DNA of 64,000 nucleotides from Rhabditoides inermis (Eukaryota; Nematoda; Chromadorea; Rhabditida; Rhabditidae): NCBI GenBank assembly GCA_963966185.1, contig CAWZYM010000016.1, positions 321,001 to 385,000 of the forward strand, read 5' to 3'. Shown piece by piece: positions 47,601 to 56,915 of this stretch (position 1 is its first letter; each line of letters starts with the position of its first letter). The notes under the pieces were generated by a model. It saw only the letters and a program-made list of their open reading frames with translations, ran no database searches and was not told where the DNA came from. The position numbers and the translations under genes were made by a program.

Positions 47601-48880
47601 TTTTGAATTGTGCAAGTGTGTGGATTCATATTCTTACAAGACAAAATTTCATTTTAAACATTCAACATTTACGTTGAGACAAAACAATAGAATGACACAA
47701 CAAAAAATGTGAATCGTGTCACATAATCATATTATGAAAACGAAAGTGAAAAAAAAGTCTTTGAAATCGTCATTACAACGTGTATACGGTATCAAAATTT
47801 TTATTTCAGAAGGACGCTCAATGACTGTGCTCGCCGCATGAAGACTCAAGACACAAGACACACCTTGACTGAGTATCATAGTGTTTCGTTATGAGGCAAC
47901 TTCTCACATACATACGGTGTTTCTCAACATATAAGGGCCTATTTTTGACGATTCCTCATCGTTGCGTCACAAAACGGTTATTCAAGTACATGCTGAACAA
48001 TAGTTCTAACAGTTGTAAGTGCGCGCGATGATGAGAAAAGATCAGCAGACTGCTCTGGACGCAAATTTTCTGATTCCCGCTACTCTGCGCTCTCGCCTAT
48101 TCGCGTGTTCTGTCGCGCTCTCTCGCCCCGGTAAAGGGCCTAGGAGCGGGCAGAGGAAATCGAATAGAGAATAATTCTTTGAGACCATTTCTCTCTTTGA
48201 AACCGAATCTTTCTAGTTTTTGTTATTCTGAATGTTACGAACAATGAAAAAAAAAACGATGAAAGAGGGAGGGAGAAGAGAGGGAGAGGGAAAGAGTGTG
48301 GGAGCGAGAAAGAGGAAGACAGAAAGAGGGGGAGAGAGGAAGAGAGAGAGAGACGGAGAGGGACGGGGAGAGAAAGAAAAGATTGAGATATGGAAAAAAG
48401 AGAGAAAAAGAGAAAATGAGGTTCTGATGTTTCACAACAAAATCACATCGACAATCAGAAGTTAGTTCCAGCTTTTTCCTATGAAAGTTACTTATTATAT
48501 TTCTGTCGAAATCGTCGAATCTTTTGTGATCACATCATTAGGGTTTCGCAACCTAGCCGGACACTTTTATCCTGTCATGTACAAGACGTTTCGAAACGGG
48601 CAAAAAATATCCAATAAATAAAATAAAAAATATTTATCCAGAATCGCATTTGCATGTACACTGAGAAGTGTTCGACTAGCGCTGGGAGAATAGATCCATT
48701 AACGGCATTCTTTGGTGACGATGCGTCGCCATTCCTTGTTTGCATCGTTCTTCTTTAGAAGTTGCATAGCGTCCGTGAAGTCGTCTTCCCACTCTATGTA
48801 AGGTCTGCCATTGGATTAGACTCAGGTCGAGAATCAAACAATATCATTTAAGGGTTTATCGAAAGGTTTCTTGCCGAATA
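47601..48880. other. Intergenic
   Basis: 47601-47760 is the former upstream region of B-2. 48255-48420 is a GA-rich tract. No other gene seen. Confidence 0.5.
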
Positions 48881-49165
48881 TCACGTCATCGGCATCTGCA
48901 TGACTAGTTTGGACTTTGTGACGAATCTAGCCTTGTAGGGCTGTGTGATGTAAATTCGCAAAATGTCACTAGCACGTTCGTGGGTGAGCGCTTTCTTCTG
49001 CACATCCACCTGCAGCAGAGCGTAGACCTTGTCGCATTCAGTGTTTCGCATTGCCAGGCACTGCGACACATGCATTACGTTGAATTTCGGCGGTTTGTCG
49101 TCGAGTTGTTGTCCGCTGACAATAGAAAGTGTAGCAAAGACGACAAACAACCAAAGACACCTCAT
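48881..49165 (-). CDS. Family B secreted protein B-3 (RC subtype)
   Basis: Single exon, 94 residues. The signal peptide starts MRCLWLFVVFATLSIVSG. Two Cys (SQC, TEC), then LTHERASDILRIYITQPYKARFVT. The TATAAA box on the minus strand (49201-49206) and about 100 bp upstream match B-1. No family A partner is directly adjacent. Function unknown. Confidence 0.85.
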   Translation of the reverse strand: MRCLWLFVVFATLSIVSGQQLDDKPPKFNVMHVSQCLAMRNTECDKVYALLQVDVQKKALTHERASDILRIYITQPYKARFVTKSKLVMQMPMT

Positions 49166-49554
49166 GTTGATGTGATGCTAACGTGATATTGAGAACGACA
49201 TTTATACGAATCGCAAAGTTTTGAAATGTGGGTGAGTTTACATTCTTACAAATGCAAAAATCCCCTTTCGATATTTAGGTTCGATTTCAGACAAAACACC
49301 TGAAAATCATATTCATATTCATATAAATTTATATGAGTATCATTTTTCTGAAAACAAAGTGTACCAGAAGGCCACGAATAGAACCCACACTTGTATAAAG
49401 ACATTAGTATTAGAAAAAAAATTCAAAAATACGTCGCTCGGAGCATTTTCCAATCGTGTCTATCGATTCCCACCTATTGACATATTCGTTTCGATTGAAA
49501 ACATTTCGACTGGTCTGTCTAGAAACGACCTCACTCTCGCACACAAAATGTATA

Positions 49555-49722
49555 GCCTGCGCCAAAGCGATAGTTTTCGATCTACCTTGCTTGCAGTTCG
49601 AAACACGGTGCCATAACCGTCTGCCTCTCTTGTTTTGCGCGCTATTGCTGATAACTGACTCTCCGTCTTCCTCTGATCTACCTCACCGCGCGCAACTTAT
49701 TGCGAGCACAGAACTATACAAG
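49555..49722 (-). repeat. Copy 3 of the ~165-bp dispersed repeat
   Basis: Inverted relative to copies 1 and 2 and nearly full length. Confidence 0.75.
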
Positions 49723-50165
49723 CGGCTCGCGCTCTCACTCTCACTGTCTGCCGCCGATCGATACAAGCGAGGGAGCTCGAATCTACTTTACCGATCTACC
49801 ACCAATGGACTCGGTGAGCACTTGCGACTACATACGACAGTGTTGATATATTTTCGTGATGAGATCTACATAAAGTTACATTCTCACATTTTTCTGTAGC
49901 GCTTGTCAAAGTGTATGTGGTAGCTCTCATTGACAGATCTTTTTTGATCGTTCAGTGGTCGATTTGGCTCGGCTGGGTAGAAGGGAAGCTGAAGTGCTGA
50001 AGGGATGCTGAAGTGGAGCCCCTCTCGATAAGAGGAGCCCCCAAAGTGATTCATGCTCAATAATGTGGATCTCGATATAGTTGGTTGAGAGTCAAAACAT
50101 TTCATAATTAAAATGTGAACAGTTTAAAAGTGCTTGCAATGTAATTAATGCATACTTCGACAACA
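49723..50165. other. A-4 upstream region
   Basis: 50065-50140 matches the upstream region of A-1, including ttggttgagagtcaaaaca and the core-promoter block tttaaaagtgcttgcaa. No gene in the rest. Confidence 0.5.
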
Positions 50166-50513
50166 ATGAAGTTTCTATTCTTCATTGTTTGTTTGTTCAT
50201 CGTCATAGAAGCGCAATATGTTGATCGTGGAGAGCCAGACCGCAAATCTGCTCAAATGATCCGAGTCATTCAACACACGTTCCTTCCAGTCTGTTCAAAG
50301 TTCGAATCATCATTCAGAACAGGACAATGCAGTAGGCTGGCGACGCGTTTGGCACAAATGTACGCGTATGATGAGGACATCACCAAGGACGATTTGGTGA
50401 AAAAAATGAATCACGCTATGGATGCAAAGTGTAAAGTAAAACCATCGATTCAAGAAGCAAAAAACGCCATACCCATGGACACATCCTACTCCTTCGAAAT
50501 AGACTGCGATTAA
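50166..50513 (+). CDS. Family A secreted protein A-4 (KF subtype)
   Basis: Single exon, 115 residues. The signal peptide starts MKFLFFIVCLFIVIEAQ and the mature part YVDRGEPDRKS. Four Cys (PVC, GQC, KC, IDCD end). It has no long acidic run but keeps the SYSFEIDCD end. An upstream in-frame ATG at 50148 gives MHTSTT as in A-1. Next gene on the same strand is B-4. Confidence 0.85.
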   Translation: MKFLFFIVCLFIVIEAQYVDRGEPDRKSAQMIRVIQHTFLPVCSKFESSFRTGQCSRLATRLAQMYAYDEDITKDDLVKKMNHAMDAKCKVKPSIQEAKNAIPMDTSYSFEIDCD

Positions 50514-51753
50514 ACACAAACTCATCATAAACAATTGAATGCATATTATATTTGTTGTCTTGACAATAATAGCTTAGGTGTCTTGTGCACCGCGTCACCA
50601 TTTCCCGAAAAAAGTGGGTGAAACCCTATTGTGTCCACTACATTGACTATCGTAGCACAAAGTGATTTTCTTTTTCTTCTTCTCAGTTTCGAAGTGAGGG
50701 GCGCTGTTCCAGCTGAGCCTCGCACGAACTGCATCTCACAGTCGCTGTCCGCTGCAATCTCATTTACTGTGGCCGTTCCGCATTCTTCCCTCGTTCTGCC
50801 ACCGATTTCGTGATTTTCGTCGTTGCCGAGATTCCGCCAGCATAGCGCCAGCCTTCCGTTGATACTGGAGTCAGCCTAGTTCAGCGCCACCTGTGTACGA
50901 CTAGTGGCACACCATGGTATCAGTAACAACACATATCAACATTTAGCACTATTCGATATAGCGTTATTTTCACACGTACTTATATCAACATTTAGCACTG
51001 TTCGATATATTTGGTATTGCAATTTCCATTGTTTGATCTTGAATAAAATGTTTCGAAGAATGCGTTTTTCTGTGAGCGTGTATGTTTCCTGTGTGTTTCT
51101 GATTCGGAGAAATCATCAATGGAAACATTGTCGCATTGACACGTGCAGGATTTTGTTTTGCTTCAATTGTAGTGCGTCATTGCGAGTGGATGTTTTTTCC
51201 CGTTATGCTAACATTGCCTACGGATCAGGCACTTTTCCGCTGAAACGTGCTAAAAAACGATCAACGATTTCACAAGTCACAGAGTTTTTTTTGGAGTACG
51301 GTTCTGATACCACCATTACCAAACCAAAACCGATCAATAATGATTGTTAATTGACCAATAATGACTAAATGCTTCGAAAATCATATTCAAGTGTGAGAGT
51401 CCAGACGCGCGGAAAAAGGACAGAGCGTGGCGCGACTTCTTTGATTTACATGGTGGCTTGCGAAGTCGTTTTTTTTCGGTTTGAACGCGCGTTTGAGGTT
51501 ATCAACGAGCCGTCTTTCTGAATCTTATTTTTCTGAATCTTTTTTTTTCTGAGCAACGCTATGTTTTTCAAACCATCACTTTTCTCGTTAAACACGAAAT
51601 ATATGTTTTGTCTGAAATTGTCTGATATTTTTTATCTGATACATGTTGTCATATTTTATGTTATCATTACACGAATAACGTTGTGGACGATATTCGATTC
51701 ATATTGATCAGGTTAGTATAAAAGGCAGAATTCAGCATTCAATTCGCACAAAC
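50514..51753. other. Intergenic between A-4 and B-4
   Basis: Contains a direct repeat of about 28 bp (atatcaacatttagcact) at 50934-50963 and 50982-51011. From about 51598 it holds an upstream block shared with B-5 and B-6. No gene seen. Confidence 0.5.
51717..51724 (+). promoter_or_regulatory. TATA box of B-4
   Basis: TATAAAAG, 37 bp before the ATG. Confidence 0.65.
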
Positions 51754-52050
51754 ATGAATGTATTCCTGTTTATTCTGATTGTCGCAACCGATTTGGTCAT
51801 CTCCGACTTCGGCGACACGCTTGGCAAGGATGTCAAGCTATCTGAAGAAAGGGCCATATGTCACTTCCCGGAAAATCTTCATAGTAATTGCGCAGATCTG
51901 ATATTCTTGATCGAGCATGATGTCAAAAGTGGCAAACTACAAATAGAAAGAGCACAAATAATGATGAAAATGTACTTTGGTACTCCTTATCACATAATTT
52001 TAATCACCGGAGAGAAATCTTCCGAGGGTCTGACAGATGCGATATCGTAA
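51754..52050 (+). CDS. Family B secreted protein B-4 (VF subtype)
   Basis: Single exon, 98 residues. The signal peptide starts MNVFLFILIVATDLVIS. Two Cys (AIC, SNC), then DVKSGKLQIERAQIMMKMYF and TPYHIILI. AATAAA is at 52071-52076, giving a very short 3' UTR. Upstream sequence is shared with B-5 and B-6. Same strand as A-4. Confidence 0.85.
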   Translation: MNVFLFILIVATDLVISDFGDTLGKDVKLSEERAICHFPENLHSNCADLIFLIEHDVKSGKLQIERAQIMMKMYFGTPYHIILITGEKSSEGLTDAIS

Positions 52051-53155
52051 CACAACATCAACCGTTCTATAATAAATTGTTTACTTGGCAATACTATGTC
52101 GTAGCATTGTGATGTGTTCTTTCTCATTTGACCGCACGAGTTCGCTTTCCGCTTTCTACAAAGGCGAACATTTAGAGCCATTGCTATCCACGTCAACATA
52201 TCACTTGATGTGCCAGAAGAAGAGACACCGACATCGCGGGGAACCAATACATCTAGTACTCTACTGCAGTTCCTTCATGGTCATTACATTTTATGTGTGA
52301 AGAATCCTTGTGGTGTTAATAAACTCTATTTTTATTTGATGTGGACAGATGTGCAAGTCGGCTTTTCAAGTGACTCGCCCGACCTACTGCGATGAGATGA
52401 CGGAAGACGACAGATGTTTCTAATAAGTGTTTAAAGAAGATATCCGGTGTGCAATGCGTGGCAACTGAGAACTCTATCATTTCAGCACTTTTTGATTACG
52501 AAACTGTTTAATTATGCAAAACTGATATATTTTGTACTAATGCTACCAGAGTGCAATTCAATCATACCTGATCTCGCTGTGAGAATAGACTGCACCTGCC
52601 TGCACTCTCTGCAAACGCTCGCTCTTTTGTCAACCCGGTAAGAGTCGCGCGCTGGTGAACTGTGACAACAATTCGTTAACGATTCGCGTACGTTCTCTTT
52701 TAGGAATCAGTTAGTTGCCTTCGACGTCGAAATCAAACAACACGGTCATCTCAAAACCTGAACTTCGAGTGAGTACTGTCTACTGCCGTTAGCCATTCGG
52801 AGACAGGCGATGTGAGTCAACTACACAGCGTATGATCGAAATCTCTTCCTCTTTGACTCTCTTTTTTCTTTCACTCTCTCCACTTATTAATCAATTATCT
52901 TTATTTGTAATGCTGTATTCTATTTTCACTTCACAAATTGGTTTGCTTTCACATGCTTTCATTTCAAACTCTGCCATTTTATGTTTTCCTCTTTTTTTCT
53001 ATCGCGCATTTTGAGTTGTTATATCAATCGCAAATATGATGATGTTATCATAATCTACACTGAATGATATAGTTTGATATTTATGATGAGACTCTTCAGA
53101 TGAAACGAATGATGAAACGAGTTGTTTAACAAGTTCAGTTACAAAAAATAATCAA
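52051..53155. other. Intergenic
   Basis: No supportable gene. One tail-to-tail boundary of the cluster lies here (B-4 plus, A-5 minus). Confidence 0.5.
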
Positions 53156-53599
53156 TTACGTAGATGAAAACGATCTAAAACATTCAACAAATGCAATTAT
53201 ACGTTCAAAAACACTCACCATGATACTGTAATTAGTAGAATGGCTATTTCGAACACTTCTCTCGACTATTTCACACTTGATTGACAGCCGTGCTATGTGT
53301 TTTTCTCGTTTGCCCGACTTGGAAGAACTCGAACAGTTCATTCCATTGGACAGCATAAAGTCGTCGAGTAATTCACTACTTGTGATTTGTTCCATCGCGT
53401 ACAAGTTCGCCAAGTGAAAAATGGAATCGGCGCATTGTTCCATTCTGAATGATGATCGAAACTTCGCACAAATTGGATTAAACATGTGTTCGATGAGTCG
53501 GACCATTTGAGATGTTCCGAATTCGGGCGATCCACGATCGACGTATTGAGTTTCAATAACAACGATGAAAGAACAGAGAATGACGAATGCAAACTTCAT
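53156..53599 (-). CDS. Family A secreted protein A-5 (KF subtype) with a C-terminal extension
   Basis: Single exon, 147 residues, about 30 longer than its relatives. The signal peptide starts MKFAFVILCSFIVVIETQ and the mature part YVDRGSPEFG. The four family Cys are kept (PIC, EQC, NC, IKC). Relatives end SFEVDCD or SFEIDCD and stop; here the matching LSIKCE runs on for about 36 residues to FRSFSST. The acidic run is replaced by SSSSKSGKREK. B-5 is upstream on the same strand. Confidence 0.8.
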   Translation of the reverse strand: MKFAFVILCSFIVVIETQYVDRGSPEFGTSQMVRLIEHMFNPICAKFRSSFRMEQCADSIFHLANLYAMEQITSSELLDDFMLSNGMNCSSSSKSGKREKHIARLSIKCEIVERSVRNSHSTNYSIMVSVFERIIAFVECFRSFSST

Positions 53600-53776
53600 C
53601 GATGCACAAATACGAAACTAACATGTCCACTACCTGTATGATTCTTTCTATTTCAGTCTTCAAGTGTTTTGGAAGATTCTCTCACTAACAGACTGCTCGG
53701 AATGAATCATTTATTAGAACACACATGATCGAGTTTTTTGTTTGTTTGTTTTTGTTCTGGTGGTCTGAATTAGGGA

Positions 53777-54073
53777 TCATATGTAGATTCCATCGTTCAT
53801 TCCCTTTTCCGAGACGTGTTCCCTCTCAATGAAGCGAAGTGTGTAGAAAGCGCCAAAGTAGATCTGCATCATTGTCACTGCCCGCTCCAGTGGAATTCTG
53901 CCGTTTTTGATATCTCCTTCGAGTAAATGTATAACCAATTCGCATCCGGTGACAGTGTTTTTCGGTTCGCGACAGGTGGTCATTTCATCAAATAATGCAA
54001 ATGTTCTGTCAAGGCGGTCGATGGAGACGACTGAATCGATTGCGACAATCAGAATAAATAGGAAAACCTTCAT
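53777..54073 (-). CDS. Family B secreted protein B-5 (VF subtype)
   Basis: Single exon, 98 residues. The signal peptide starts MKVFLFILIVAIDSVVS. Two Cys (TTC, TGC), then GDIKNGRIPLERAVTMMQIYF. A TATATAAG box lies about 30 bp upstream. Downstream aatgaatcatttattagaa (minus AATAAA) is shared with B-6. Pairs with A-5. Confidence 0.85.
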   Translation of the reverse strand: MKVFLFILIVAIDSVVSIDRLDRTFALFDEMTTCREPKNTVTGCELVIHLLEGDIKNGRIPLERAVTMMQIYFGAFYTLRFIEREHVSEKGMNDGIYI

Positions 54074-54959
54074 GTTTGTGTGATTTAAACACCAAATCCG
54101 CCTTATATACTGTTGTATATAATTTTCTATGAATAAAATATCGTCCGTCACAACATCGATATTTCAGTTTAAAAAACATAAAATATGAAAAATACAGACA
54201 AAACATATTTTTTTCGTGACTGTTTCACGGCAATTCACAACTGAACAGAAGCGGCATGATGACAAATCGTTTTAGAGCGGATTCGTTTCGAGACTCATTC
54301 TACGGATTGAGACAGTGAGTGCGCGAGAGAACGCGCGATTAGAGAGACGGCAGACGGCGCGAGGGTGGAAAAGAAACAAGAGTGAGCGAGAGTGCGTGGC
54401 AATTTGAGGAAAATGATTCCTCGACGGAACGCGCCGCACGTCGAATCTTCTTTGTTCAGTGTGAATTTCCGTGTGTTTCTCGCGCAATTTCATGGAAGGG
54501 TCACAAGACACGTTGTTTCAAATCGATTGACACCACTCTCCCTCCCCCCTCGCCCTAAAACCTGATTTCATTGGACTGAACAATGGACAATTTCAAATTC
54601 ATCGTATTTCAAAGTTACAGGCCCTCTCCGGTCTCCCCTGTCCGTTTATGAGCCATTTGAAGACGACACATCACTCAATCAGGGAAGAGGGTGAGAGTTA
54701 TAAAAGAAAACGCGCTCCGTGTGGTCGGCTCATCATTTCTGATTATCAATCAATCAATCAATATCAATAGTTTATCCGGAAGATATATATAACGAAAATT
54801 TTGCATACATCCTCCATGCATTTAAATTACCTTTTTGGGACGCAAAGTGGTTTAATACGCGAATCGGCACTGTATGAAAAGTACTGTATACATGGAACTG
54901 TAGAAAGGAGCCGGCTCTTCTAGATACTTACTCACTTACTTGAATACTTGAATGCTCCT
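54074..54959. other. B-5 upstream block and intergenic
   Basis: 54110-54220 is the promoter-side block shared with B-4 and B-6. The rest contains ATCA tracts (54748-54765) and no gene. Confidence 0.5.
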
Positions 54960-55440
54960 TCAGCTTGCAAGCGCGGAGCCCATCTTTCGCCACAGTGAAC
55001 GGTCTCGAGCTGCAGTTGCCCACTGCTTGTGGTCGTTCCTGTGCCCATAGAACAGTTTTGTATTATTGCGGACAGAATCTGCCCAGCAGGTTGGCGGCCG
55101 TCCGGGTTCTCGAGTGACGTTGCGCGGCCTCCAATCGGTAGTCGCCCGTGTCCATCGCCCGTCCGTCCTCCTTTGTATGTGTCCGGCCCATCTATGTTTG
55201 CTGCGCGCCATGTAGGAGATTGGGTTGGTCAACGCGGATCTTGCCCGCATGTCCTCGCTGCTCAGTCCCTCGTCTCGCTGCCGATAGAGTGAGTATTCCA
55301 GCATCTGTCGCTCCATTGCGCGGTGTGCGGTCTGGATGCGACTGAGCGTGGTGGTAGTGTAGGCCCACGTCTCCGAGCCGTAACACTAGATTCTAGATAA
55401 GGGACCGAAATCATTCTATAGACACGTGCGCAATAGACTG
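54960..55440 (-). mobile_element. Fragment of a non-LTR retrotransposon (C-terminal end of the RT polyprotein)
   Basis: Minus-strand frame reads GSETWAYTTTTLSRIQ, then HRAMERQMLEYSL, KHRWAGHIQRRTDGRWT, DWRPR and GRPPTCWADS to a stop at 54960-54962. This is the characteristic end of many animal LINE polyproteins. 5' truncated and different from the retrotransposon at 36703-39375. Confidence 0.8.
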
Positions 55441-55642
55441 AACCCGGTAGATGGGATAGGTGTGGTGGTGGATTCGAATGGTCACTTTCTCCATGAACCG
55501 GTTAGATAAAACAGACACCATACAAATGTGTTTTTAACGTTTCGTTCATAGGTTGCACCTTTCACACGTCGATCGGAATGAATCATTTATTAGAACATGC
55601 ATTATTGAGTTTTTTAGTTCGGGTTTGGTTCGGTGGTCTGAA

Positions 55643-55939
55643 TTAACGATCATAGACGCCGTCGCTCATTCCGTCGGAGACTTGTTCCTTTTCAATGAAT
55701 TTGAGTGTGTAGGGATTGCCAAAGTAGATCTTCATTATTGAGACTGCACGCTCAAGTGGAATTCTGCCGTTTTTGATGTCCTGTTCGAGTGAGAATATGA
55801 TCGTTCTGCATCGGCCGTCACGGTGTCTCGGAGAAACACAGTTGACCATTTGTCTAGATAGGGTGAAGTCTCTATCACGGCCGTCGGCGGAGAAGACCAG
55901 ACCGATTGCGACAATCAGAATAAACAGGAACACTTTCAT
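55643..55939 (-). CDS. Family B secreted protein B-6 (VF subtype)
   Basis: Single exon, 98 residues (an ATG two codons earlier is also possible). The signal peptide starts MKVFLFILIVAIGLVFS. Two Cys (VNC, GRC), then QDIKNGRIPLERAVSIMKIYF and NPYTLKFIE. A TATATAAAG box lies about 40 bp upstream. Both flanks are shared with B-5, so it arose by duplication. No adjacent family A partner. Confidence 0.85.
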   Translation of the reverse strand: MKVFLFILIVAIGLVFSADGRDRDFTLSRQMVNCVSPRHRDGRCRTIIFSLEQDIKNGRIPLERAVSIMKIYFGNPYTLKFIEKEQVSDGMSDGVYDR

Positions 55940-56915
55940 GTTCAAGTGGCTTGGATGAGCCGTATTCCGCCTCTTTATATACTGATCTGTTCGATAGAAA
56001 TCGAATATCGTCCGTCACAACGTCGATCGTTTAATAAAAACATAAAATATGAAAACATACAGACAAAACATATGTTTTCGTGACTGTTGATCGTGCAACT
56101 TCGAATAGAGGCGGCGAATCAAAAATGATTCACGAGGAAAGCCTACTCCTAATTAGACTGTACCCTGCCAAACTCCAAACTCCAAAAAAGACTTGTGTTT
56201 CAAAATTACAGGAGTCTATTCGGTCTCACGCCTCTACAAGATGGCAGACTGGCGAGCCAACACAGATTGCGCTCAGCGTAGTCCAATCACATGCACGATG
56301 CCCGTAAAGCTTTGATTCAATCTGAATGCGTTTGAACTACCGCATTTGAAATGACGCATAAACCAGGAAAATTGTCAAAATGCTAGTCGGCGTGCAAATC
56401 AATGACCTCGCAGTACTGAGGTTCGCCTACTGAACTGATCTCTGCCGGCACCAACCATGCTTACACCAGGCGGCGACTATCGCTCATCTCTTTTTCACCC
56501 GATATGATATACTGCTTGAAAAACTGCACTACAGATGTCAATGTGCCAATGAATCGATGACCGCTCAAAATAGATGCACGCCAAAAAAAAAGAACACATA
56601 TTCCAGTGACACCAACAAAAAAGATCCGTAAACCATTCAGAACAAGAACAGTTTACTCAAATGCACACATCATACAACGTGTCACACTACAGTCCTGCAT
56701 TGAGTGATCTTGTTTATGACGACGAACCAGAATACAATAACAAAAGACAATATTGCTAACAATCGTCGAGCCGCACCGTTTCGACAATGGCAATCGACGA
56801 GTACGCCTCGTTTCCGCCCAGTGCGTACACAACCTGGAATCGCATTCCGAAGAAACAAATTGCTTATTCAGAAAAAAACGGTTTGTTTCTGAAACCACTG
56901 AAAACAACAACTATG
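55940..56915. other. Intergenic
   Basis: 55975-56095 is the upstream block shared with B-4/B-5. 56385-56495 is related to 40385-40545 (common ends ggc-tgcaaatca and accaggcggcgactat). No gene seen. Confidence 0.5.
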
